A DNA stretch of 64,000 bases from Rutidosis leptorrhynchoides. Lineage: Eukaryota > Streptophyta > Magnoliopsida > Asterales > Asteraceae. Location: the NCBI RefSeq assembly GCF_046630445.1, contig NC_092341.1, forward strand, positions 291,442,501 to 291,506,500, in the 5' to 3' direction. This document shows positions 36,757 to 49,102 of the stretch, piece after piece. The translations under genes and the position numbers were made by a program. A model generated the notes under the pieces. It did not search any database and was not told the DNA's origin. It saw only the letters and a list, made by a program, of their open reading frames with translations. Numbering within the stretch: position 1 is the first letter of the stretch; the number at the start of each line of letters is the position of its first letter.

Positions 36757-36925
36757 ATCATGCACCACACATGATGCGTGCAAACCCGTGCATGATGCAT
36801 ATTTTTGTGATATTCAGCTTGACAACCCTTTTTGCTTTTAAACATGCACCAAAAACCACGCAACACGCACCGTGTGTGGTGTTTGGTGCATGATGTTTTG
36901 TGCATGGAGCTTGGTGCATGGTGTT
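36757..36925. repeat. cluster of CATGCA/TGCATG (RY-type) words
   Basis: About six CATGCA or TGCATG words occur in 170 bp, mixed with GGTGTTTGGTGCATG-like short repeats. CATGCA is the core of the RY element bound by plant B3 factors. Here the words may simply come from a decayed short tandem repeat; no gene is adjacent. Confidence 0.4.
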
Positions 36926-36962
36926 TGGCGTTTTGTGCTTGTTGGGCAAGAACTTTGAATGA

Positions 36963-37065
36963 ACGTATTTTTTGACTTTTAGCACCGATTTAGTCACCGT
37001 TTTCGAAAAATACACGATTTCAAAAAAAAGCGGTGACTAAATCGGAGCTACGAGTAAAAAAATAC
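36963..37065. repeat. small foldback (inverted repeat with about 30-nt loop)
   Basis: AGCACCGATTTAGTCACCGT at 36981-37000 pairs with the reverse-complementary 37030-37049 with one mismatch in the inner 20 bp; weaker pairing extends outward to about 36963 and 37065. It is non-coding. Confidence 0.75.
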
Positions 37066-40000
37066 ATCTTTATATATAAGATCAAAGGAGTTTTTGATAT
37101 AATTCTCGAAACCTTTTTCATTGAGCTTAATATAGTTGATCCTTTTTTAATCAAAGGAGTTTTTGATCACCACTACACTAATTATGATTAATCTCATCTA
37201 ATGACATCTTAGTATATGATTAAGAATAACACATAAATGTTATTAAATAGTCTTTGAATCTAAAATATATCTTTACATATAAGATGGTCATTAAGTCCCA
37301 ATTAAAGAGATGTTCTCCACTTGATTAGTCATTAAGCATTACTTACATGCTTAAGTATGTTTATCTCTTTATGATTAGTGTAATTTCCTAGAAGTCTTCA
37401 TGTAAAAAAAATTGGTCTTATTTGAAGTGTTGCAAGTAACCAATGAAAGTATATACTTGCACCCAAAATGTTGACATATTCATGGAAGACTTGTGATATG
37501 ATCTTTGGAAGCTTGTGGTTTGTCAAAGCACAAACATCTACATATACCATTTTGGAAATCAATGACACAATGCAAGGACTATGTGACTTTGCTCTTTTAA
37601 AAGCTCATGTCCACTTCAATGAATGCATCGAAAGTATAAGATGAAGGTGATGCGGGTGAGCTGGGCAATGTAACCACCAACACAACCAGCACAAGCTCAA
37701 AAGATGTTACACCTGAATCTGGTCAAACAATGTTCGTGTTGCCATCTGTTTCGTATCACCTAAGTGTTTTTGGAGCTGGTTCAAGAGGCTCAGGGGTTAC
37801 CCTACTTCAGTCCTTAAACTGAAGTAGTTAAGTTTTCATGAATAAAGTTCTTGATAGTTGAAGGCAAGCCAGCAACGAAGAAGAACCAGCTAGCCGGACC
37901 AGCAAATGCACTTTAGTTCAACCAACAAAATGTCTTTAGTTCAACCAGCAAAGTTTTACTCAGCCGATAAAGCTAGTTCAGCCAACAAGACGAACTTCTA
38001 AATAGAACCAGCAAGAAGAACTTTAATACAACCAGCACGCAACATTGTTTTCATTCTAAAAGGCCAACTTGCTGATGCGATTCAAAGTTTATCTTATGCT
38101 TTTCAATAACCAGGCCAAGTCATGTGCTTAACACGTGTGTGTGGCTGTTCTAGAATGTTGAGCTGTCCAAGGAAGATTCTTGTCTATCATTGGCTGCTTT
38201 TTATCATGGGAGGAGCACTACAAATTGGCAGACTTTTTCAGATTGTGTCCTTTATTCTTATTAGATGATTTGTAATTGTTTGTCCTTTTTGTCTCCTTTT
38301 TCTTTTTATATTTTGTCTTATCTAGATAGTAGATGATATGCTTCTCCTATAAATAGAGAACTCTTATAATTGTAAAACTCAGTTGATGAATAAATGAAAG
38401 TTTGATAGAGCTTATTTATTTACAAAAATCTATGTGTCTTTACGAATCTTTGATTCCGGTGGCTAAGAGTGGTTTCTTTATCAGTGTTTGTGGTGTTACT
38501 TTATCAAATATTGTGGTGAAATCCAAATCTTCGTATCTGATATTATAGTTGTGATGGAATCTTTATCAGCTGTAGTTGAAGGATTGGAGTGTTTCTAGAT
38601 CTCTGATTGTGGTGGTATCTTTATCAATTTGGGGTTTAGATTCTTTATCCTTTGTGTTCCTATTTCAGAGTTTTATACTCTGTTTTGGGTTGTTACTGTT
38701 ATAAATTGGGGGTTTCGTGTTCAGATCTGTTGAGTGAAGAAAGCTTGTTCTAAATTTCGTTTTTAAAGTCATAATTACGCATCAGAAGGTTAAGGACTAA
38801 TAAGCATCTTCTGAAGGCTCTATATTGAGTAAAGAAGCCAAAAATTTAAAGTCAAAATAGCTCCAACGGATATATTGAAAAGTTGTCCTGAGGCTACAAG
38901 GTCGATCCACGGTCGACCGTGGGGTGAGCCGCACGGGATCTGGAAAGATTTTCCTTGCCTATAAATACCAAGCCTTGGAGCAATTAAAGGACACCTCTTT
39001 CCAACATTCTTTCAAAGACTTATCAACTAATCTCCCAAGCCTCAAGCACATATCTATGGAGAGATTATAAGAGAGAAAGGCAGATTCTACTTACACTAAG
39101 TAGAATTATAATGTAAAACTTATGCTTATCATTCATATCTTTAAGGTTACATTGTGAGATACTTCCTTAGAGTGATCAAGGAAGTTGGTTAGTTCTTGTG
39201 ACAAGAACACTATCTTATTTAGTGATTCAACTTCCTTAAAGGAATCTAGGAAGTTTATTAATTTCATTAGGAATTAATACTTGTCCAAGATGAAGACAAG
39301 TTTGATCTAAGTAAGCTTGATTATTACTAAGTGTGTGAAAAATCAAGTTGGTGTGGCTTATTTAAGAACCACAAATGTGTAAGTTTACTTGTGAGTGAAC
39401 TTTCTATTAGATTTTGTTCTTGTGATAAGAACATTAACATTCGTGGAGATTCTTTCAACGACACCGAAAGATCCATGCTAGTGTGATGTAATCGGCTCTC
39501 CACCAGGATTTGGAGAAATGCTTAGTGATGCTAACTCCCGATTAGTGAATCGGGGAGTGGATAAGGAGGATTTGTTTACATCCTCCCGAACCACTATAAA
39601 TCCTCGTATTTATGCACTTACATTCTTTACATACTTGCATTAACAAACACGGACGCTTCTACACTTAAAACTTATGTTTTAATTGTTAAAGATTTAAAAA
39701 AAAAAAAATTTAAGAAACCATTAAGTAACTATTCACCCCCCTCTAGTTACTTACATAAGGTATTCCAACAAAAGCTGTAAATACTTGCACAAAATCGAAT
39801 CAATTAATTCTTCTACTTTAAACATGAATTGGAACTAACTTTGAAATAAAAAAGACTTAAAAATGTAAATGAGATCAATGGAGAGAAACACCACTGTCCA
39901 ACCTCTTCTTATGCAGAAAATGATGTTTTATTTATAGCTGAGGTATTAGAGTCAGGTCGCCAGCTGAATGTCTCAGGACACCGACCTGCTTAATTAGCTG

Positions 40001-41150
40001 GCATTTGGTCAACGCGTTTTGGTATTTTATTGAAGTTGTTCGACACTCTACCGCCGACTTCATATATTTTTCACCGTCCTTAGTTGTCACCAGAGATTCG
40101 TCGTAAATGTTTGGTCAAAGTTTATTACACGCGCTGTTGCCGGCTTTGGAATTTGGCAGGAAATTTCTTCTTTTTGAATCTTCGTGTGAATCTTCTTTTT
40201 TGATTTCCTTCTCCCGGCGCCCAACAGCATGGGCCATCGGCCTCAGATTTATTTCTTCATTTTCGTAAGTTTTAATTAGTTTTTCTGCTTATTTTGTTCC
40301 TTTTGGGGTTGAATCATGTAATGTTATCGGAAATCCCCAAATATCAAATTAAACGCAAAAGGTGCATATAAGTGTGTTGCTTTGGTCAGTAAAGTACGTA
40401 TATTGCTCAATAAAAGGCGTGAAAATATCTATAATTTCGGCAATATCAGTGAGTTATGGCCAAAATGGTGACAGCTGGTAGGAGTCGAATTTTTCAACAT
40501 CTTTTAGCTAATTTTCACGCATTTCTCATTCCACACTTACAATATGCAAAAACTCACAAAAACACTTCGTTTCCACCGTTAAAATCACATAAACCTTGGC
40601 ATAAAGTTATCATTGTGAGGATAAAGTAGGGACCGATCAAATTCTCACATTTGTCTTTGTTTGTCCTCAAATAAATCTTGAGCTCTAAACAATATCAATT
40701 AAGCAATCTTCAAAACTTTAAACTTCAAATCGCTTATTTTGCTGTAAGCATGAAATCACCATTGTCGAGAAAAAAACTAATAGAACTAAAGTGAAGTGTT
40801 TTTTGTCAACAACGACAACAAATCCTTTATGTGTAGTAACATGAATATTAATTTACAAGTACATAACTTAATTTTAATCATCTGAATACCTCTATTTTTT
40901 TCACCTTTTTGACATATTTAGTAAAACTGTTACTGAATACGGAGTATAATTATGAAAATAAAACAAAACTAAAACACAACTTACGTATTCTCAAAAGTTA
41001 AAAGTTAAATAATAAAGGAAAAAATGATAACTATAACTTTAAGGGCTATGATGAAACATTAATTGTAAAGTTAATATTTATAATATATGAATAAATTGAC
41101 TTCATGAGTTTAAGTGTATAAAACTAACACTTTGTAATAAATGTTTAAGT
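37066..41150. other. non-coding DNA with LTR-like debris
   Basis: No gene is seen. TATAAATA occurs at 38348-38355 followed by a GT/T-rich region, and again at 38960-38967. The stretch from about 38800 to 39770 ends in a CCCCC-rich tract followed by CCAACA, like the 3' end of a copia (Sirevirus-type) LTR, but no matching partner LTR or internal genes are visible. A direct repeat (ATCAAAGGAGTTTTTGAT) is at 37081 and 37150. A perfect 16-bp palindrome is at 38907-38922. Confidence 0.4.
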
Positions 41151-41460
41151 TGTTATAATTCAGTAGGCTTATAACTACCTTTAGTGGTTTGATTCTTGAT
41201 GTTATAATTCAGTAGGCTTATAACTACCTTTAGTGGTTTGATTCTTGATTAAGAATGCTAATAATGAAGTGTAAGAACAAAGATGATAATGGAGAGAAAG
41301 AAAGAAACACTTTGTAAGTGTGAGAAAATGGTGCAAGTTTAATGCTTGCATTCATGGCTATTTATAGCAAAAATATCACAAGTTTAGGTAATACAATAAT
41401 ATTACTTTTGTGTATCAATAATTGACTATCCATTTATATATATATTTATATATTATAACA
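41151..41460 (-). repeat. 3' LTR of copia element F
   Basis: The plus strand begins TGTTATAATTCAGTAGGC and ends TATTATAACA, 310 bp with inverted TGTTATAAT/ATTATAACA ends. The first 49 bp are present twice in tandem (41151-41199 and 41200-41248), as also in the other LTR. The five bases outside are TAAGT (41146-41150). Confidence 0.88.
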
Positions 41461-41471
41461 CTCCCCCTTGG
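41461..41471 (-). promoter_or_regulatory. polypurine tract of copia element F
   Basis: The minus strand reads CCAAGGGGGAG directly before the 3' LTR, the expected plus-strand primer of reverse transcription. Confidence 0.85.
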
Positions 41472-41621
41472 ATAGCAATTTTGTTTGTTTAAGATCAACT
41501 GTAAGTTACTGCCTCGTTAAAAACCTTGCTAAAGAAAACCCAGTGGGAAAAAAACTTTAGCTAAGGGAAAAAGAGTGCAGCATGGAGTTGACTCCCCCTC
41601 AAGTAGACATCGCTTCAGTTG

Positions 41622-44538
41622 TTACATCTTTTGAACATGTCTCATGCCAATGTTATGAACGTGTGTTCTGAAAATAGCAGTTGGAAGTGCTTTCGTGAAA
41701 AGATCAGCATAGTTTTTGCTGGATTGAACATATCTCATTTCAATCTCATTGTCCTTAATGAGATTTTGAGTGTATGAGAAGAATCTAGGAGGTATGTGTT
41801 TGGTTCGATCACTTTTGATATACCCTTCTTTCATCTGTGCTATGCAAGCTGCATTATCTTCATAGATAATTGTTGGACTTTTATCGCGTTCTAGTCCACA
41901 AGAATCAGTAATGATTTATGTCATTGATCTCAACCAAAAACATTCCCGAGTAGCTTCATGTAATGCAATCACTTCGGCATGATTTGATGATGTAGCAACA
42001 AGTGTTTGCTTTTGAGAACGCCATGATATTGCAGTACCTCCATTTAGGAATACATATCCAGTTTGAGATTTAGCTTTATGTGGATCAGATAAATAACCTG
42101 CATCAGCATAACCAACCAAATCTTGTTTTGATTCGTTAGAATAAAATAATCCTAAATCAGTAGTTCCTCGAAGGTATCGAAATATGTGTTTGATCCCATT
42201 CCAGTGTCTTTTGGTAGGAGCAGAGCTGAACCTTGCCAACAAATTAACTGCAAAAGAAATGTCAGGTCTTGTACAATTTGTAAGATACATAAGGGCTCCA
42301 ATTGCACTAAGATATGGTACTTCTGGTCCAAGAATATCTTCATGATCTTCACATGGATGAAATGGATCAGTTTCAACATTGAGTGATCTAACAACCATAG
42401 GAGTACTTAATGGTTTTGCCTTGTCCATATTGAAACGTTTCAGAATCTTTTCAGTATATGTTGTTTGATGTAGAAGTAAACCATTAGGCATATGCTCAAT
42501 TTGTAAACCAAGGTAATACTTGGTTTTTCCGATATCTTTCATTTCAAATTCTTTCTTTAGATGTTGAATGGCTTCATGGATCTCTTTATTTGTACCTATG
42601 ATGTTAAGATCATCAACATAAATAGCTATGATCACATATCCGGATGTTGTTTTCTTAATGAAAACACAAGGACAAATAAGGTTATTTGTATACCCTTTTC
42701 TTAGCAAGTAATCACTTAATTGGTTATACCACATACGTCCCGATTGTTTTAACCCATATAAAGATCTTTGTAATTTAATCGAATACATTTCTTTGGGTTT
42801 TGCATTTGATGCTTCTGGTACCTTAAATCCTTCAGGTATCTTCATATATATATCACTATCAAGTGATCCATATAGATAAGCAGTCACAACATCCATGAGA
42901 TGCATTTCTAAATTTTTAGAAACTGCCAGGCTGATTAAGTATCTAAAAGTAATTGCATCCATAACAGGGGAATAAGTTTCTTCATAATCAATTCCCGGTC
43001 TTTGAGAAAAACCTTGAGCTACAAGTCTAGCTTTATACCTTGTAACTTCATTTTTCTCATTTCTTTTTCGGACAAAAATCCATCTGTATCCTACAGGTTT
43101 CACATCTTTAGGAGTGAGAATGATGGATCCGAAAACTTTTCTTTTATTGAGTGATTCTAATTCAGCTCGTATTGCTTCTTTCCATTGAGCCCAGTCATGT
43201 CTATTTTGACATTCAACCATAGATGTTGGTTCTGGATCATCATCATTATTCATGATGTCATATGCAACATTAAATGAAAATTTCTCATCAAGATTTTTCA
43301 TTTCATTTCGGTTCCATAATATTTTTGAATGTGCATAATTGATTGCAATTTCTGTATTGACATCATCAATCTCCTCTGCAGTAGGAGTACTGATTTGTGG
43401 TTCTTCTTGAACACTTTCTTTTACCTTATTATCAGCTGATTTTCTTTTTCGATGATTTTTATCTTTGGAACCAACTGGTCTCCCACGTTTCAGACGTGGC
43501 ATAGATTCTTGAGTGACTACATTATCAGTTTTTCGATTTAGAATCTCAACTCGAGCTGGAGTATTAACTGCTGGTATATATGATTTAGTCACCCTTTTTG
43601 TATCTGTGAATGCATCAGGCAATTGATTTGCAAGTTCTTGTATATGCATTATCTTTTGAACTTCTATCTCGCATTCTTTTGTGCGAGGATCAAGATACTT
43701 TAATTGAGGCTCACACCATGAAACATCATTTTCTTTATTTTTTATTTCTCCCCCTAATCTAGGAAACAATGTTTCATTAAAATGACAATCAGCAAAACGT
43801 GCTGTAAAAACATCACCTGTCATAGGTTCAATATACCTTATGATTGAAGATGTTTCATATCCAACATATATTCCCAACCTCCTTTGAGGACCCATTTTTA
43901 TACGTTGTGGTGGCGCAATTGGAACATATACTGCACAACCAAATGTTCTAAGGTGGGAAATATTTGGCTCTTGACCAAAAGCAAGTTGTAGTGGGAAATA
44001 TTTATGACTTGCACTTGGTCTGATGCGAATCAATGCAGCAGCATGTAAAATTGCATGACCCCATATAGATACAGGGAGTTTTGTTCTCATTATCAATGGT
44101 CTAGCGATTAACTGTAAACGTTTAATCAGTGACTCGGCTAAACCATTTTGTGTATGCACATGAGCAACATAATGTTCAACAACAATTCCTATAGACATGC
44201 AATAGTCATTAAATGCTTGAGATGTAAACTCACCGGCATTATCAAGTCTCACATTTTTAATGATGTAATCACGAAAATGTGCTCTCAATTTAATAATTTC
44301 AGCAAGAAATTTTGCAAATGCCACATTACGGCTTGATAACAGACAAACATGAGACCATCTACTAGATGCGTCTATTAGGACCATGAAATATCTAAATGGT
44401 CCACATGGTGGATGAATTGGTCCACAAATATCACCTTGAATTCTTTCAAGAAACATTTGTGATTCTTTCTCAACCTTAAGTGGTGAGGGTCTAGTTATCA
44501 ATTTTCCAAGAGAGCAAGATATACATGGAACCATTGTA
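41622..44538 (-). pseudogene. copia pol: integrase core, reverse transcriptase, RNase H
   Basis: Reading from 44538, the integrase Cys pair (CISC) is followed by the DDE motifs (GDICGPI, RLDNAGEF, NGLAESLIKRL), the linker (FGCAVYVPIAPPQR), reverse transcriptase (YRWIFVRKRNEKNE, YSPVMDAITFRYL, catalytic AIYVDD) and RNase H (DLVGYADAGYLSD, SSNHAEVIALHEA). A TAA at 41916-41918 interrupts RNase H; the frame then continues without a shift to the end (KHIPPRFFSY, KNYADLFTKALP). Only this one nonsense codon separates the segment from an intact frame. Integration of E removed its link to the upstream part. Confidence 0.9.
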
Positions 44539-44543
44539 TCATG
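44539..44543. repeat. left target duplication of element E (TCATG)
   Basis: TCATG precedes the 5' LTR and is matched by TCATG at 57056-57060 after the 3' LTR. Confidence 0.9.
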
Positions 44544-47520
44544 TGTAGTGACCCTAACTTTTCCATGTTTATATATATTAATTGAGATTAATATTTACAT
44601 GATTAAATGTTTCCAACATGTTAAGCAATCAAACTTGTTAAGACTTGATTAATTGAAATATGTTTCATATAGACAATTGACCACCCAAGTTGACCGGCGA
44701 TTCACGAACGTTAAAACTTGTAAAAACGACATGACGATATATATATATGGATATACATATGGTTAACATGAGATTATGATAAGTAAGTATCTCCATAAGT
44801 ATATTAACAATGAGTTATATACATATAAACAAGACTACTAACTTAAGGATTTCGAAACGAGACATATATGTAACGATTATCGTTGTAACGACATTTAAAT
44901 GTATATATATCATATTAAGATATATTAATATATCATAATATCATGATAATATAATAATTTAACATCTCATTAGATATAATAAACAATGGGTTAACAACAT
45001 TAATTGAGATCGTTAACTTAAAGGTTTCAAAACAACACTTACATGTAACGACTAACGATGACTTAACGACTCAGTTAAAATGTATATACATGTAGTGTAT
45101 TTAGATGTATTAAAATACTTTTGGAAGACTTCAAGACATATATCAAAACACTCATACTTAACGAAAATGGTTACAGTTACTTTCCCATTCTTTTCTTTCA
45201 TCAAGAATTCTAGTCGTATTCTTACCCGTATTATACACAGCTTCAAAACGTACTTACTATGGGTATATACCAATAGGAACTAGCATGGGATTCCACTCTT
45301 GATTATGTCATGTATGACTAATCAATTTTAACTTCTACCATGAGCTAGTCAACTAACTAGAACTCCTTTTAACCCCACTCACCACTCACCAATTACCACT
45401 CATCATTCACTCCATTTCACTTCCAATTCTCTTTCTAATTCTCTCTCAACACACACACACTATTATGAACGTATTTTTCCAGTATTTAATCATCATCTTC
45501 ATCAAAAATCACTTCAAGAATCAAGCTATAATCATCATAGGAAGAACACTTCAAGAACACTTCAAAAATCCCTTCAAGTTTACTAATTTACTTCCAAGCT
45601 TTCTAATCCATTCCAAGTAATCATCTAAGATCAAGAAACCTTTGTTATATACAGTAGGTTATCTTTCTTATTCAAGGTAATATTCATATTCAAACTTTGA
45701 TTCAATTTCTATAACTATAAACTATCTTAATTCGAGTAAAAATCTTACTTGAACTTGTTTTTGTGTCATGATCCTACTTCAAGAACTTTCAAGCCATCCA
45801 AGATCCTTTGAAGCTAGATCATTTCTTGTCACTTCCAGTAGGTTTACCTACTAAACTTGAGGTAGTAATGATGTTCATAACATCATTCGATTCATATATA
45901 TAAAACTATCTTATTCGAAGGTTTAAACTCATAATCACTAGAACATAGTTTAGTTAATTCTAAATTTGTTCGCAAACAAAAGTTAATCCTTCTAAATTGA
46001 CTTTTAAAATTAACTAAACACATGTTCTATATCTATATGATATGCTAACTTAATGATTTAAAACCTGGAAACACGAAAAACACCGTAAAACTGGATTTAC
46101 GCCGTCGTAGTAACACCGCGGGCTGTTTTGGGTTAGTTAATTAAAAACTATGATAAAATTTGATTTAAAAGTTGTTATTCTGAGAAAATTATTTTTATTA
46201 TGAACATGAAACTATATCCAAAAATTATGGTTAAACTCAGAGTGAAAGTATGTTTTCTAAAATGGTCATCTAGACGTCGTTCTTTCGACTGAAATGACTA
46301 CCTTTACAAAAATGACTTGTACCTTATTTTTCTGACTATAAACCTATACTTATTCTGTTTAGATTCATAAAATAGAGTTCAATATGAAACCATAGCAATT
46401 TGATTCACTCAAAACGGATTTAAAATGAAGAAGTTATGAGTAAAACAAGATTGGATAATTTTTCTCATTTTAGCTACGTGAAAATTGGTAACAAATCTAT
46501 TCCAACCATAACTTAATCAACTTGTATTGTATATTATGTAATCTTGAGATACCATAGACACATATACAATGTTTCGACCTATCATGTCAACACATCTATA
46601 TATATTTCGGAACAACCATAGACACTCTATATGTGAATGTTGGAGTTAGCTATACAGGGTTGAGGTTGATTCCAAAATATGTATAGTTTGAGTTGTGATC
46701 AATACTGAGATACGTATACACTGGGTCATGGATTGATTCAAGATAATATTTATCAATTTATTTCTGCATATCTAACTATGGACAACTAGTTGTAGGTTAC
46801 TAACGAGGACAGCTGACTTAATAAACTTAAAACATCAAAATATATTAAAAGTGTTGTAAATATATTTTGAACATACTTTAATATATATGTATATATTGTT
46901 ATAGGTTCGTGAATCAACAGTGGCCAAGTCTTACTTCTCGACGAAGTAAAAATCTGTGAAAGTGAGTTATAGTCCCACTTTTAAAATCTAATATTTTTGG
47001 GATGAGAATACATGCAGGTTTTATAAATGATTTACAAAATAGAAACAAGTACGTGAAACTACATTCTATGGTTGAATTATGAAATCTTGTGGTCTATTGT
47101 TACGATTTGATATATATAGGTTAAACCTATAACTCACCAACATTTTTGTTGACGTTTAAAGCATGTTTATTCTCAGGTGAATATTAAGAGCTTCCGCTGT
47201 TGCATACTAAAATAAGGACAAGATTTGGAGTCCATGTTTGTATGATATTGTGTAAAAACTGCATTCAAGAAACTGATTTCGATGTAACATATTTGTATTG
47301 TAAACCATTATGTAATGGTCGTGTGTAAACAGGATATTTTAGATTATCATTATTTGATAATCTACGTAAAGCTTTTTAAACCTTTATTTATGAAATAAAG
47401 GTTATGGTTTGTTTTAAAAATGAATGCAGTCTTTGAAAAACGTCTCATATAGAGGTCAAAACCTCGCAACGAAATCAATTAATATGGAACGTTTTTAATC
47501 AATAAGAACGGGACATTTCA
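44544..47520 (+). repeat. 5' LTR of gypsy element E
   Basis: It runs TGTAGTGACCC to GGGACATTTCA, 2977 bp. Relative to the 3' LTR it lacks the segment corresponding to 56341-56615; the join is at 47080/47081 with short flanking similarity (AATTAT and AAATAT). Confidence 0.9.
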
Positions 47521-47522
47521 GT

Positions 47523-47534
47523 TGGTATCAGAGC
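47523..47534 (+). promoter_or_regulatory. primer binding site of element E
   Basis: TGGTATCAGAGC begins two bases after the LTR and is the standard plant initiator-Met tRNA site. Confidence 0.92.
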
Positions 47535-47729
47535 ATTGGTCTTAGAGAACCAAAAAATTTGCATTAGTGTGTCTTATCGAGTTTGTTAGGAGGCATTAGT
47601 GAGTCTGGACTTCGATCGTGTTTTCTTTAAAAATGATTACTTAACATTTTTGTTGGAAACTATATATTATTAACATGTATATATTATGTGATATATTAAT
47701 CTCTTAACATGTTTGATATTGTGTGATAG

Positions 47730-48158
47730 ATGTCTACCTCTAGCACAAATCCCATTGACTCACCTAATAATAACGAAGAGTCGAATATATATTGGACTGA
47801 TTCACAAGTTCCCGAAGAGGAACCGGAAGAAGAGTCGGAACCGGAAGAAGAATCGGAACCGAAAGAAGAATCGAAACCGGATGAAGAAATAGAACCGGTG
47901 GGGGAAATAATAAAATGGTTAAGTAAAGGAAAATCCTCAACCAACCGACCAAGGTTAATTATGGTCAATGGTGTTTCCGCCAAGGAAGCAAAATATTGGG
48001 AGGATTACCAATTCTCCGATGAATCGGATTCCGACGAGAATTCCGATGATGTTATAGAAATTACCTTAACTGAATTTAAAAAGGCAAAAGAAAATAATAA
48101 GGAAAAGGGCATAAAAATAGAGAAATCTAATTCCAACCCCGATGAACTTTATGCGTAA
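47730..48158 (+). CDS. acidic ORF1 of element E, C-terminally truncated
   Basis: The 142-residue frame begins MSTSSTNPIDSPNNNEES, has a Glu/Pro/Ser repeat (EEESEPEEESEP type), then KSSTNRPRLIMVNGVSAKEA, KYWEDYQFSDESDSDENSDD and VIEITLTEF, and stops soon after NPDELYA. In B and C the frame continues for about 60 more residues with a basic segment; in E a deletion of roughly 230 bp removes this and part of the spacer before the F-box gene. The codon that is a stop in B is GAG here. No domain is recognised. The highly acidic N-terminal half is likely disordered. Confidence 0.6.
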   Translation: MSTSSTNPIDSPNNNEESNIYWTDSQVPEEEPEEESEPEEESEPKEESKPDEEIEPVGEIIKWLSKGKSSTNRPRLIMVNGVSAKEAKYWEDYQFSDESDSDENSDDVIEITLTEFKKAKENNKEKGIKIEKSNSNPDELYA

Positions 48159-48200
48159 AAATTGCTTGTATTAATAAGTATTTTTTTTATGAATCTAACT

Positions 48201-48216
48201 CTTGTCTATTTTACAG
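48201..48216 (+). promoter_or_regulatory. splice-acceptor-like site before the F-box gene
   Basis: CTTGTCTATTTTACAG is a pyrimidine-rich tract ending CAG, 14 nt before the F-box ATG. It is identical in B and nearly so in C. A subgenomic spliced mRNA could bring the F-box ATG close to a leader. The donor site was not identified. Confidence 0.45.
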
Positions 48217-48230
48217 TATAAAAACACAAA

Positions 48231-48914
48231 ATGGATAGACAACCCAATATTTTAAGAGACCTACCCGGAGACATGATTGATGAAATCTTGTCTAGAGTCG
48301 GTCAGAATTCTTCGGTACAACTATTTAAGGCGAGATCAGTTTGTAAGACATTCGAAGAACGTTCCAAGAATGCCTTGGTTTATAAAAGGCTTTCGTTCGA
48401 AAGATGGGGGATATCACATTGGGAAATCCATAAGTTACGATGTGTTTACTTTGACGCATATATTGCGGGGAACCCAAATGCTATTTTACGCAATGGGTTA
48501 AGAAATTATTTTGACTCAATATATCCGAATATTGGACTTCGTGATTTAGAAAAAGCGGCTAACATGCAACATAAAGAAGCATGTTATGCTTACGGATTAG
48601 TAATGTTCGCTTCTCACCAAAGTGAGAACAAGAACATCAGCCTACAACTATTAAACAAAACGTTCCCACAAGTGACGGAGTCGGTAATTGGGGTAAGAAA
48701 TGAGGTTTTTAGATTGTTACGGGACTGTTGGACATTACGTAACCCTCGTCCCTTTGACGACGTTACAACACGCTGTCTTATCAACGGCCATAACGGTTAT
48801 GTTCCACAAGACCAAGGATGGGAAGTAGTCCTAGTAAAACCAAAATGCATGACTTGTTTCTGGACGTATGAATTACGTGTCTTTATTGCCTTTGCTGAAC
48901 GACTTGTGTACTAG
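48231..48914 (+). CDS. F-box protein carried by gypsy element E
   Basis: The product is 227 residues from ATG at 48231, with no gap relative to the B protein and only about ten differences. The F-box lies near residues 9-50 (LPGDMIDEILSRV, VCKTFEERS). The central part holds the GNPNAILRNGLRNYF and KAANMQHKEACYAYGL segments, and the C-terminus has CMTCFWTYELRVF. It should bind SKP1 and recruit an unknown target to an SCF ubiquitin ligase; this is family inference. It lies on the sense strand, 341 nt before gag. Expression would depend on the LTR promoter unless it has its own. It is undamaged while gag-pol in the same element has three stops. Confidence 0.8.
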   Translation: MDRQPNILRDLPGDMIDEILSRVGQNSSVQLFKARSVCKTFEERSKNALVYKRLSFERWGISHWEIHKLRCVYFDAYIAGNPNAILRNGLRNYFDSIYPNIGLRDLEKAANMQHKEACYAYGLVMFASHQSENKNISLQLLNKTFPQVTESVIGVRNEVFRLLRDCWTLRNPRPFDDVTTRCLINGHNGYVPQDQGWEVVLVKPKCMTCFWTYELRVFIAFAERLVY

Positions 48915-49102
48915 CTAGAATTATCTTCACAACTATCTTGTATCAAAGTTATTGTGTGCTATATTTCATGCTTTATGTAAAATAAGCGGTATTGTAAGTT
49001 TGTAAAATATTGTATAAAAGTTTGAACGCGAAATATTATTATAATCAGTTTTTCATATAGAATTGTAGTAGTTGAATTGTATATTAGCTACTAAGTATGA
49101 AC

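Noticed and set aside
36717..37015. Cys/His-rich minus-strand frames resembling a metal-binding protein
   Set aside because: The Cys and His come from translating the repeated CATGCA and CACCAAA words; several frames give similar composition.
45052..45283. Overlapping 67-73 residue frames on both strands, repeated at 54314-54545
   Set aside because: They lie inside the LTR and are conserved only as LTR sequence. Both strands are open at once, which suggests chance.
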